Origin: JBBDWJ01 sp040902925
GTDB taxonomy: Bacteria > Acidobacteriota > Terriglobia > Bryobacterales > UBA6623
Length of the DNA: 15,014 nt
Direction of reading: 5' to 3'
Assembly: GCA_040902925.1 (NCBI GenBank)
Contig: JBBDWJ010000282.1
Coordinates: forward strand, 1 to 15,014
Below the pieces are notes generated by a model, which worked only from the letters and a program-made list of their open reading frames with translations, had not been told where the DNA came from and made no database searches. Below, piece after piece: positions 8,030-14,967 of the stretch (positions within the stretch are counted from its first letter, which is position 1; each line of letters opens with the position of its first letter). The translations under genes and the position numbers were made by a program.

Positions 8030-9031
8030 CTACTTGTTCCCGGGCGGCTCGCTGGCGAGCTGCACCAGCGCTTCCTTTACGCGTACCCGCTGCTCTTCGG
8101 TCAGGATCAGAAAGCGATGTCTGCCCTTCTCGTTGGGAGTGAAGCGCGTCAATCCCCCCGCGTCGACCTGGATTGTGCCGCGCGGGGATCGGTTGAAGTA
8201 GCCGCGCTCCGGTCGTACCGCATACAGCACCGAGGTGAGATCCCAACTCGGCCGGTCGTAGGGCATTTTCTTGTAAGCGCGGTAAGCGTCGGCGACCGGA
8301 TGATGCTCGACGTAGCCGAAATCATTCTCGATGCTTGCCGCCGGATAGAGCACCGCTTCGCCGATCTCGAATCCACTCGCGACCACTTCGGTAGGCCATT
8401 CCGCGAACAACTTCGTGGACGCGGCGAGATCAATCTTGATGTTGTACTCGGCCAGCAGCGGCGGAAACGCGCCGCCCATGATCGACAACAGCCGCACTTT
8501 GCGCGCAACCAATTCGCGTCCGCCGAGCGGGCTCGACTCGTCGGCGGGCGAGTCAATCAGCCGCACCAAATTTGTGCTGAATCCTACTTGCACCACGACG
8601 ACCGACCCGTCTTGCTGCGAAGGGAGCAGTTTTCGCAGCAGCGCAACGGCTTCGGGCGCCGAATTGCCATCCGCGAGGTTGCGCGGATAGAGCCACGACC
8701 CGTTTGCCTTTTTTTCCGCGATGGCGCGAATGAAGTCGCCATCCTCCGGCGCCTTGCCGTCGCGAACCATTCCGATCGGAACATCGCCGCGGCCATAAAA
8801 GGTATTGACCAAATCCACGAAAGGACCGGCCCACGGGTTGTCCTTCGTCAGCGTTACGCCCAGAAGGCGGGTTTCTCCGCGCCGCTCCAGGGAATGAATA
8901 ACAGCCAGAGCCAGGGCATCGTCGATATCGTTGCCCATGTCGGTATCGAAGATCAGAGGCAGCGGCTCCGCGCCCGCGCCCAGGCAAGGAAACAGCGAGA
9001 CGCCGAACAGCAGCAAAGCAATACCGCGCAT
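8030..9031 (-). CDS. Exported nucleoside hydrolase-family protein
   Basis: The 333-residue product starts with a hydrophobic signal peptide (MRGIALLLFGVSLFPCLGAGA, about 1-21, likely cut before EP); LFPC does not fit a lipobox well. The mature protein opens with LIFDTDMGNDIDDALALAVI, the Asp-rich calcium site of inosine/uridine-preferring nucleoside hydrolases, which cleave the N-glycosidic bond of ribonucleosides. Further family-like segments are VVVQVGFSTNL, SIMGGAF and EYNIKIDLAAS (around 215-225). Near the C-terminus SWDLTSVLYAV keeps the Asp but has Trp where classical enzymes have His, so substrate use may differ. An extracytoplasmic location suggests scavenging of nucleosides or related glycosides. 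The ATG has no ribosome site, but a -10-like hexamer sits seven bases before it (see promoter). Family assignment is firm; substrate is unknown. Confidence 0.87.
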   Translation of the reverse strand: MRGIALLLFGVSLFPCLGAGAEPLPLIFDTDMGNDIDDALALAVIHSLERRGETRLLGVTLTKDNPWAGPFVDLVNTFYGRGDVPIGMVRDGKAPEDGDFIRAIAEKKANGSWLYPRNLADGNSAPEAVALLRKLLPSQQDGSVVVVQVGFSTNLVRLIDSPADESSPLGGRELVARKVRLLSIMGGAFPPLLAEYNIKIDLAASTKLFAEWPTEVVASGFEIGEAVLYPAASIENDFGYVEHHPVADAYRAYKKMPYDRPSWDLTSVLYAVRPERGYFNRSPRGTIQVDAGGLTRFTPNEKGRHRFLILTEEQRVRVKEALVQLASEPPGNK

Positions 9032-9037
9032 GGCTAG

Positions 9038-9043
9038 AGCATA
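9038..9043 (-). promoter_or_regulatory. Putative extended -10 for a leaderless transcript
   Basis: On the minus strand TGCTATGCT contains an extended -10 (TG, one base, TATGCT). Six bases then separate the hexamer from the ATG at 9031, so transcription starting seven bases downstream would begin at the A of the start codon. The absence of any Shine-Dalgarno before this gene fits a leaderless message. The -35 match (TTCCGA) is weak. Confidence 0.35.
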
Positions 9044-9144
9044 GCAATCGAGCGCATCGTATCGGAATGCCGTCTAATCGCGGCGGCGATCGCTTTCAGG
9101 CGTGAGTTGTCATCCGGGTTTGTGTGCGTTACGCATTCTGGGCG

Positions 9145-11538
9145 CTACAACAGATGCATCTTCCGCAGCAGTTCCTGGAATCGAGGCTCTGACCGGATCG
9201 GATCGTACACCGGGCTCACCTTGAGAAACATCATGTCGGTGGCGCGGTCTTTGAAACCCTGCTCGAGCAAGTCGAGGGCGTGCTGCTGGCGTCCAACGAG
9301 CAGGTTGAGCACGGCCAAGTCCACCGCTGAAACGTAGTGAACGCGGCTCAATTCCTCCAGGCGCTCGAGCGCGCCCAAGGCTTCGCCGCGGCGGCCGCCA
9401 AGAATATGCGACAACACTTCCAGATCCAGCCGCGTGTCGGGCAGGCCTTCGAAAGCCGCCGCCGCCTGTTTGGTGTCGCCCTTTACGATGTAGATAAAAC
9501 CAAGGTTCATCCGGGCTTCCGGGAAGGTCGGGTCAATCTCGATCGTGTGATGATATTGGCGGATGGCCTGCTCTTGCTCCCGGCGGAAAAGATAAAGGTG
9601 ACCCTGCGACATGTTCACAACCGCAGAGAGCGGATCGAGCTCGACGCTTTTTTGCATGTGGACCAACGCCTCATCCAGACGGCCTGCCGGGGCTAAACTC
9701 GTCATCGCGTAGCCCAAATGGGCGTCGGAGGAGCCCGGGTTGAGCTCGAGAGCCCGCTGATAGAGTTCCTCCGCGCCGCTCCAATTCCAGTCGTAGCTCG
9801 ACTGCACAAAGCCGAGCACGGTATAGGCGTCCGAAAGCGATGGATCGAGCTTCAAGGCTTGCTCGGCGGCCGCACGGGCGCGGGGCCATGACTCGCGCGG
9901 CCGCTTGAGATCGAGCAGCGCTTCAAACCCATAGGCCATCGCCAAGCCGGCGTGGCCCGGAGCATAGTTGGGGTCGAGCTCGATGGCTCGATGGAAGCTG
10001 GCGATGCCGTCTTCGATTCCCTTCGGCGTCCATTGATAGGCCAAAATCCGCCCGCGAATCCATGCGGCGTATGCCGCCGGGTTGACCGGCGCCGTTTGCC
10101 CGGGCGGCAGTGGACTGGCGTTAGCGAGATTCGCCTGTACTTCTGCGGCGATGGCCAAGGCCACATCTTGCTGCAGGGACAAAACGTCCACCAGGTCTCG
10201 CTGGTAGCTTTCCGCCCACAGGTGGTCTTCGGTGCCGGCGTCGATGAGCTGCGCGGTGACGCGAATCTGATTGCCAACGTGCATCACCGATCCTTCCACG
10301 ACTCGCGTGACATTGAGTTCTTTGCCGATCTCTCGCGCGGTCTTGCCGCCTTGGCGATATCGCATCACCGATGTCCGCGAGATCACGCGCAGCGACGGAA
10401 TCTTGGCCAGGCTGGTGATCAGGGCTTCGGTGATGCCGTCCGCCAGATAATCCTGGCTGGCGTCGCGCGACAGGTTCTCGAACGGGAGCACCGCAATCGA
10501 TACCGACGCGGCTGGGCTGATCGCCGGCGCCGCGGCTTGCTCTACGGGAACGCGGAGCCCGCCAAAGAAATAGAGTCCCGCCAGCGCCAGCAGCACGGCC
10601 ACTCCCGCCATGGTCAACAGTGCCGTTCGCCGGGCTCCTTCGGATCGACGGCGAGGCGATAATTTCGATTTCGCCCGCCGCCGGGTCCTCGTTTCAGACC
10701 GCACGGCGTGGGGATTGTTCCACAGCTCGCGCAGCTCGATCAGCAACTCCCCCATGTTGCGATAGCGCGCTCCTGGCTCTTTCGCCGTCGCCTTTTGCAC
10801 GATGCGGTCGAGGGCCTCGGGGACGTCGGGCCGGACCTGCCGTAGCGAGGGGGTCGGCGTGTTGACGACCTCGTACACAACGGCCGCCGCGTAATCGCCC
10901 GGAAATGGCGACTCACCCGCCACTAGCTCATAAAGCACCACACCGAACGAAAATATGTCGGCGCGATGATCGACGGCAAGCTGTTGGGCCTGCTCGGGGG
11001 ACGTATAGGCCGCTGTTCCCAGGGTGCTCCCCGTGGTGGTAACACGCACGGCGTCATGCCAAAGCGCCAGACCGAAATCGCTGACCTTCGCGCAGCCGTC
11101 CTCACTCAGCAGAACATTTTCCGGCTTTACGTCGCGGTGAACGACCCCTTTGCGGTGGGCGTAAGCCAGGCCTGAGGCGATCTCCACGCCGTAGCGCAGC
11201 GCATCCTCGAGCGGCAGCCGCTCACCCGCTGCGCTCAGCCGCCGAAGCTTGTCGCGAAGCGACCCGCCCGGCAGGTATTCGAGCACCAGGTAAGGTTTGC
11301 CCTCGTGGGCTCCGCGGTCGTGAACCGCGGCGATGTTGGGATGATCGAGCGTCAGCGCCGCGCGGGCCTCTTGCTCGAAGCGGTGGGCCGCCTCCGCCGA
11401 TGGATTCGTCCTGGCGGAGAGCAGTTTCAGGGCGACAAGCCGCTCCCGATTGTGGTCCATGGCTTTGTAGACCACGCCCATACCGCCTTCACCGATTTTC
11501 TCGATGATTTCGTATTGGGAGATGCGCTGTCCGACCAT
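9145..11538 (-). CDS. Transmembrane Ser/Thr protein kinase with TolB/FlgO-like domain and TPR repeats
   Basis: The 797-residue protein has an N-terminal Hanks-type kinase domain (8-275): glycine loop GEGGMG (16-21), ATP lysine 38 in VALKLL, HRDVKPEN (134-141), DFG (154-156) and YTSPEQ in place of the APE motif. A basic linker (RTRRRAKSKLSPRRR) precedes one membrane helix at about 304-326. Next comes VSIAVLPFENLS to about 470, the TolB/FlgO-like segment often joined to CadC-type regulators and these kinases, then several TPR units such as AIELDPNYAPGHAGLAMAYG and ALELNPGSSDAHLGYA to the end. The kinase should face the cytoplasm and the TPR part the periplasm. The family is expanded in Acidobacteria; targets are unknown and no phosphatase lies nearby. 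The frame opens at a GTG at 11592, but the family normally begins MVGQRISQYEIIEKIGEGG, so the ATG at 11538 is preferred; neither has a good ribosome site. Confidence 0.92.
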   Translation of the reverse strand: MVGQRISQYEIIEKIGEGGMGVVYKAMDHNRERLVALKLLSARTNPSAEAAHRFEQEARAALTLDHPNIAAVHDRGAHEGKPYLVLEYLPGGSLRDKLRRLSAAGERLPLEDALRYGVEIASGLAYAHRKGVVHRDVKPENVLLSEDGCAKVSDFGLALWHDAVRVTTTGSTLGTAAYTSPEQAQQLAVDHRADIFSFGVVLYELVAGESPFPGDYAAAVVYEVVNTPTPSLRQVRPDVPEALDRIVQKATAKEPGARYRNMGELLIELRELWNNPHAVRSETRTRRRAKSKLSPRRRSEGARRTALLTMAGVAVLLALAGLYFFGGLRVPVEQAAAPAISPAASVSIAVLPFENLSRDASQDYLADGITEALITSLAKIPSLRVISRTSVMRYRQGGKTAREIGKELNVTRVVEGSVMHVGNQIRVTAQLIDAGTEDHLWAESYQRDLVDVLSLQQDVALAIAAEVQANLANASPLPPGQTAPVNPAAYAAWIRGRILAYQWTPKGIEDGIASFHRAIELDPNYAPGHAGLAMAYGFEALLDLKRPRESWPRARAAAEQALKLDPSLSDAYTVLGFVQSSYDWNWSGAEELYQRALELNPGSSDAHLGYAMTSLAPAGRLDEALVHMQKSVELDPLSAVVNMSQGHLYLFRREQEQAIRQYHHTIEIDPTFPEARMNLGFIYIVKGDTKQAAAAFEGLPDTRLDLEVLSHILGGRRGEALGALERLEELSRVHYVSAVDLAVLNLLVGRQQHALDLLEQGFKDRATDMMFLKVSPVYDPIRSEPRFQELLRKMHLL

Positions 11539-11633
11539 AGTCGGGCGAATTTCTCTGAGGAAGTGCCGCTGGTTGCGGTCCGGTCCGGGCACAAGAGGCG
11601 GGGTAAATCCCTGGGCTACTTCGCTTGCTGATT

Positions 11634-11639
11634 AGTATA
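11634..11639 (-). promoter_or_regulatory. Putative -10 box of the kinase gene
   Basis: The minus strand reads TATACT here, five of six matches to the sigma-70 -10 consensus, about 95 bases before the kinase ATG. The -35 at a normal distance is poor. Just upstream lies an imperfect direct repeat, TCTGTAATACCG then TCTGTAACGG, which might bind a regulator; this is speculative. Confidence 0.25.
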
Positions 11640-11689
11640 GACCGTTACAGATCGGTATTACAGAGCGCGTCTCCGACCGAACGGCGAAC

Positions 11690-11708
11690 AGTTTGCCGCC
11701 GGCAAACT
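11690..11708. other. Perfect 8-bp palindrome with 3-base loop
   Basis: AGTTTGCC, loop GCC, GGCAAACT. The hairpin is stable but has no following T-run on either strand, so it is either an operator-like inverted repeat upstream of the kinase promoter or a 3'-end structure of the RRM transcript. Sequence alone does not decide. Confidence 0.4.
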
Positions 11709-11818
11709 CGGACACAAAATAGCCGGGCCGCGTCCCGAACTCTGCTACGCAAGGACGCAAGTCGGCGCAACAGAGCGTTAGCGGCCTCCGCCCGGTAAAA
11801 CAACTTTTTTTGAGTGAC

Positions 11819-12205
11819 TTAGAGCGCTTTCTGAAGCGCTTCGCCCAGCGTCCCTACGGGCTCGGGCTTGGAGGTCTTGCCGCGCTCGGGCTGGTCCTCG
11901 GGCTTGCGGCGCTTTCGTTTACGCACGGCCGGGCGCGCTTGAGTGGGCTTATCGCCTTTCGGATGAGCGGTTTTGGCCCTCAGAAGCTTGCCGTCAATCG
12001 GCGCGCGGTTGAAACGGCGAATGATCGCCTCCATCTCCTCTTCATTCGGGGCTTCGACAAACGCGTAGCCCTTGGACTGCTGCGTCTCGAAGTCGCGAAT
12101 CACGCGCACTTCGTCGCACACCAAGTCGCTGCTATGCAGCCAGGACCGGATATCGTCCGCGGTCACCCACTCGGGCAAGTTCCCGAGATAAATGTTATAG
12201 GCCAT
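11819..12205 (-). CDS. Small RRM-type RNA-binding protein
   Basis: This 128-residue cytoplasmic protein has one RNA-recognition motif at 3-80. RNP2 is IYLGNL (5-10) and RNP1 is KGYAFVEA (45-52), with aromatic residues at the usual RNA-stacking positions. The tail from 82 is basic, with KRKRRK near 97-101, then Pro/Glu-rich, ending in GTLGEALQKAL. Such single-RRM proteins are common in cyanobacteria, where several are cold-induced, and also occur in Acidobacteria; bacterial targets are mostly undefined. The ATG at 12205 is chosen because the RRM starts there. AGAGG lies almost against it and GGAAGAG farther upstream, so the ribosome site is unusual in spacing. A good promoter about 110 bases upstream gives a leader of about 100 bases with a hairpin, suggesting control at the level of the leader. 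Confidence 0.9.
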   Translation of the reverse strand: MAYNIYLGNLPEWVTADDIRSWLHSSDLVCDEVRVIRDFETQQSKGYAFVEAPNEEEMEAIIRRFNRAPIDGKLLRAKTAHPKGDKPTQARPAVRKRKRRKPEDQPERGKTSKPEPVGTLGEALQKAL

Positions 12206-12263
12206 ACCTCTGCCGTTTCTCTTCCGTTGATTTATTAGCGTTTGCCGCCTTAACCAGCACGCA

Positions 12264-12282
12264 CGCTCCGCCTAGCGGGGCG
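12264..12282 (-). promoter_or_regulatory. Leader hairpin of the RRM gene
   Basis: CGCTCCGC (12264-12271) and GCGGGGCG (12275-12282) form an 8-bp stem, including one G-U type pair, around a 3-base loop, about 60 bases before the RRM start codon. In the minus-strand RNA it follows an U-rich run (CUUUUU) and lies between the predicted transcription start near 12308 and the gene. It may regulate translation or stability. Confidence 0.4.
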
Positions 12283-12314
12283 TAAAAAGGAGGGTGGAGT
12301 AAGGGGTCAAAATC

Positions 12315-12342
12315 AGTATAGCACAGGGCTTCTTTGCGTCAG
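12315..12342 (-). promoter_or_regulatory. Sigma-70-type promoter of the RRM gene
   Basis: On the minus strand the -35 is CTGACG (12337-12342; four of six matches), the spacer is 16 bases, and the -10 is TATACT (12315-12320), preceded by TGC as in extended -10 promoters. The predicted start is near 12308, giving a leader of about 100 bases. This is the best promoter in the window. Confidence 0.5.
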
Positions 12343-12563
12343 CAACGGCGCGTAAGCTGCCTGACAGAACGTCTGTTTCATGACGGTTGCTTTTTGTTTT
12401 AGAGCGCTAGGCAAAGTGCCGCCGGTCCCTCTGGCGTAGCCGGTCATACACATCACGTTCGTTGGCATAGGCCGGCTTGCTCATGAAGCGCTTCGCAAGT
12501 GGAAATGGCGGCTGCGAACGGCCTCGGTGTCTCCGTTTCCATCCAAATGCACCAATGGGAAGC

Positions 12564-12592
12564 AAGACCGTTCTGTCCGGGACTGCTAGAAT
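12564..12592 (+). promoter_or_regulatory. Possible promoter of the hutI-like–ftcD pair
   Basis: The -10 TAGAAT (12587-12592) is preceded by TGC, an extended -10 arrangement. At 17 bases upstream AAGACC keeps only the central GAC of the -35 consensus. Transcription from about 12599 would give a 60-base leader. No Shine-Dalgarno is seen before the ATG at 12659. Confidence 0.3.
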
Positions 12593-12658
12593 CCATCACG
12601 GACACGTCGATAGCGTTTTGGGCTGCGTCGAACTCCGTGGCTTGACCGTCAAACCATC

Positions 12659-13900
12659 ATGATTCTCATTCGTGGTGCGCGCCAGTTAGTGACCCTGCGC
12701 GGACCAGCGCCTCCCCGGCGTGGCAATCAGCTTTCGGACGTCGGCATCATCCCTGACGGCGCTTTGCTGATTGACGGCGAGCGCATCCAGCAGATCGGCT
12801 CCACGCGGCGTATCGAAAACCTCGCCGCGGCCCGGTCTGCGACAACAATCGACGTCACCGGCAAGGTCGTTCTTCCTGGCTTCGCCGATAGCCATACGCG
12901 GCTGATTCTGGCGAGCTTGCCTTCGGATCCGATGGCTGCCCCGGGGCCTGTGTTGCCGGGAGGCGCCCCCGCGCCGCCCTTGCCATCCGCGCGGCGTCCA
13001 GGTTCTCCGAAAGCGCTGCGAAATCGCGCGGCCATCTGGGCGCAATTGTTTGCCGCTCACGGCACTACAGCCTTGGAAGTCCGCTCCGGCCTGCGGCTGG
13101 ATCTTGCGGCGGAAACAAAGGCTTTGCGGGCGGCGCGGGCGCTTGACGGCAATCCCCTCGATGTCAGTTGCGCGTTTCTGGCGGGCGGAGCGACACCCGA
13201 TGAACCGGCTCGCTCGGAAGCTGATGTCGAGCAGGTCGTCGACGTGCTGCTCCCGGTCATCGGGCGTCGACGATTAGCCGCGTTCTGTGATGTGGAATGC
13301 GGTCCCGAGGCCTTTGACGCTACACAGACCCGCCGCATCCTCGATGCCGCCCGCGCCTTAGGGTTCGGTTTGCGCGTTCAAGGCGACCTTTCGGATTCAT
13401 TCGGTATAGCCCGCCTGGCGGTTGAGACCGGGGCCGCCAGCGCGGAGCATTTGCAGCGCGTGACCGGCCGGGAAATCGACCTGCTGGCCGCCTCAGCGAC
13501 GATCGCGACCCTGCTGCCCGCCTGGCTGATGGGTCGAGGCGCCGGCGGCTACGCGCCCGCGCGTCAGCTCGTCGATCGCGGCGCTGCGATCGCGCTTGCA
13601 ACCGGATTTGGGCCCGCTAGCCCGACATTGAGCATGCCGATGGTTCTGTCGCTTGCCTGCCGCGAGATGGAGCTTTCGCCTGAGGAGTCGATCACCGCGG
13701 CGACGATCAACGGCGCGGCCTCGATGGGCTTGGCCGAACGGCTGGGCTCGCTCGAGCCAGGCAAACAGGCCGACCTGGCGGTGTTCGACGTGCGCGACTA
13801 TCGCGAAATCCCCTATTATTTCGGGTTCAACCTTTGCGTGATGACCATGAAGAAAGGCCGCGTTATCTACGAAGCCAAGGCTGGGGCTTACAGCCAATGA
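12659..13900 (+). CDS. Imidazolonepropionase (HutI)-like amidohydrolase lacking most active-site residues
   Basis: The 413-residue protein follows the HutI pattern along its length: MILIRGARQLVTLRGP, GALLIDGERI, GKVVLPGFADSHT (69-80), HGTTALEVRSG (134-144), SAEHL (261-265), TLLPA, a TINGAASMGLAERLGSLEPGKQADLAVFD-type C-terminal block, and a final FGFNLCV. HutI opens imidazolonepropionate to formiminoglutamate in histidine degradation. Against the family consensus, however, the HxH metal motif is HTR (His79 kept, second His is Arg81), the metal His of HADE is Gln241 with Glu replaced by Leu244, the metal Asp of ATDFNPG is Gly316, and the catalytic AH His is Gly177. The substrate-binding GDR...G-Y segment is replaced by a Pro/Ala-rich stretch (about 90-115). 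Only His264 and His79 remain. The frame is intact and overlaps ftcD by ATGA. It is probably a pseudoenzyme or has a new function; hydrolase activity is doubtful. Confidence 0.85.
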   Translation: MILIRGARQLVTLRGPAPPRRGNQLSDVGIIPDGALLIDGERIQQIGSTRRIENLAAARSATTIDVTGKVVLPGFADSHTRLILASLPSDPMAAPGPVLPGGAPAPPLPSARRPGSPKALRNRAAIWAQLFAAHGTTALEVRSGLRLDLAAETKALRAARALDGNPLDVSCAFLAGGATPDEPARSEADVEQVVDVLLPVIGRRRLAAFCDVECGPEAFDATQTRRILDAARALGFGLRVQGDLSDSFGIARLAVETGAASAEHLQRVTGREIDLLAASATIATLLPAWLMGRGAGGYAPARQLVDRGAAIALATGFGPASPTLSMPMVLSLACREMELSPEESITAATINGAASMGLAERLGSLEPGKQADLAVFDVRDYREIPYYFGFNLCVMTMKKGRVIYEAKAGAYSQ

Positions 13901-14901
13901 CGGCGCCGGACCCATCGGCCGGCAAGTCATCGCCGGCTACAGAACCTGAGCGGGCCGATGAGCCTTCGAGACCCGGCCAGCCGCGCATCGAGTGCGTTCC
14001 GAATTTCTCGGAAGGCCGCGACCCTGCCGTGCTCGATCGCATAGCGAATGCGATCGCTTCCACGCGCGGCGTCATCTTGCTCGACCGGACGCACGACATC
14101 GACCACAACCGCTCGGTCTTCACGTTCGTGGGCGGCCCCTCAGAGATCGAGCAGGCTTTGGGGAACGCGGCAGCCGTCGCCGTCGAGTCAATCGACTTGC
14201 GGCGGCACACGGGCGTCCACCCGCGGATCGGCGCGATCGATGTGATTCCTTTTGTTGCGCTCGAAGAAACGACGCGCGAGCAGTGCGTGGCGCTGGCCAA
14301 CCGCGTTGCGCGGCTTCTTTGGGAGCGATTCGAGGTCCCCAGCTACTTCTACGGCGAGGCCGCGCGCTCGGAGAGCCGCCGCAGACTCGAAGACATCCGC
14401 CGCGGCGGCTTTGAGGGCCTTTCGAAAGCGGCGCCCGCCGACGTGGAACGCAGGCCCGACACCGGCGGCCCGGCGTTGCATCCCAGCGCCGGCGCCACGG
14501 CGATCGGTGTCCGCAAGTTTCTCATCGCGTTCAATATCAACCTCGCCACCGCCGACGTTTCGATCGCCAGGCAGATCGCAAAGACGATTCGCGAATCCAG
14601 CGGCGGGCTTCCGGCGGTGAAGGCCTTGGGTCTCCTGCTTCCGAGCCGCGGGATGGCGCAAGTCTCGATGAACCTTACCGATTTCGAGCGCACTTCGCTG
14701 CACGAGGTCTTTGGCTGGGTGAAGCACGAAGCCGAGCGGCTCGGCACGCATATCGCGGGCAGTGAAATTATCGGTCTGGTGCCGCGGCGCGCGATCGAGA
14801 TGGCCGCCGAACGGTTTCTGCAGATCGAAGATTTCGAGCCCGGAACGGTATTCGAAAACCGCTTGCGGCAAGCAGCAAGAAAATCCGATCCGCGTGCGTG
14901 A
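13897..14901 (+). CDS. ftcD: Glutamate formimidoyltransferase (FtcD, single domain)
   Basis: The 334-residue enzyme transfers the formimino group from N-formimino-L-glutamate to tetrahydrofolate, yielding glutamate and 5-formimino-tetrahydrofolate, the last step of one histidine-degradation route. Family motifs include ECVPNFSEGRD (32-42), DIDHNRSVFTFVGG (67-80), RHTGVHPRIGAIDVIPF (103-119) with the conserved histidines of the active site, PSYFYGEAA, and RKFLIAFNINL in the second domain. The cyclodeaminase domain found in animal FTCD is absent, so formimino-folate would need a separate enzyme, not in the window. Residues 1-30 form a Pro/Ser/Glu-rich extension before the domain. The ATG at 13897 overlaps the upstream stop by four bases, giving likely translational coupling; a later start would remove the extension but lacks support. 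The pairing argues that the HutI-like protein still acts in, or regulates, this pathway. Confidence 0.93.
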   Translation: MTAPDPSAGKSSPATEPERADEPSRPGQPRIECVPNFSEGRDPAVLDRIANAIASTRGVILLDRTHDIDHNRSVFTFVGGPSEIEQALGNAAAVAVESIDLRRHTGVHPRIGAIDVIPFVALEETTREQCVALANRVARLLWERFEVPSYFYGEAARSESRRRLEDIRRGGFEGLSKAAPADVERRPDTGGPALHPSAGATAIGVRKFLIAFNINLATADVSIARQIAKTIRESSGGLPAVKALGLLLPSRGMAQVSMNLTDFERTSLHEVFGWVKHEAERLGTHIAGSEIIGLVPRRAIEMAAERFLQIEDFEPGTVFENRLRQAARKSDPRA

Positions 14902-14967
14902 GCAAGCGGCCGAAAATCGATCCAGCGCGTTTGGGGCCCCGGAAGGGGCGATTCCATCGTGTGCTTA

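Larger units (their letters stand above)
11593..11818. other. Intergenic region between RRM gene and kinase gene
   Basis: Both flanking genes are on the minus strand. The gap contains a perfect short palindrome (11690-11708) and a -10-like hexamer (11634-11639); no coding sequence is supported. The RRM gene stop is followed on the minus strand by an A-run rather than a T-run, so no intrinsic terminator is evident. Confidence 0.5.
12206..12658. other. Divergent regulatory region between RRM gene and hutI-like gene
   Basis: This 453-base stretch separates two divergent genes. It contains a minus-strand promoter with a structured leader for the RRM gene (12206-12342), a GAAC-N4-GTTTC palindrome-like site (12367-12379), and a weaker plus-strand promoter (12564-12592) for the hutI-like gene. 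A 59-codon frame from the ATG at 12483 overlaps the next start by ATGA but has no recognisable features and would contain the predicted promoter, so I do not call it a gene. Confidence 0.5.

Noticed and set aside
7784..9037. A 417-codon plus-strand frame across the repeat region and the nucleoside-hydrolase gene.
   Set aside because: It is antisense to a gene with a clear signal peptide and DTDMGNDIDDAL motif, and its N-terminal part only translates the heptamer repeat.
12477..12662. A 59-61 codon plus-strand frame whose stop overlaps the ATG of the hutI-like gene (ATGA).
   Set aside because: It has no recognisable motif, no ribosome site, a TTG or internal ATG start, and it spans the predicted promoter of the next gene. 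The overlap is tempting as translational coupling but a chance frame is as likely.
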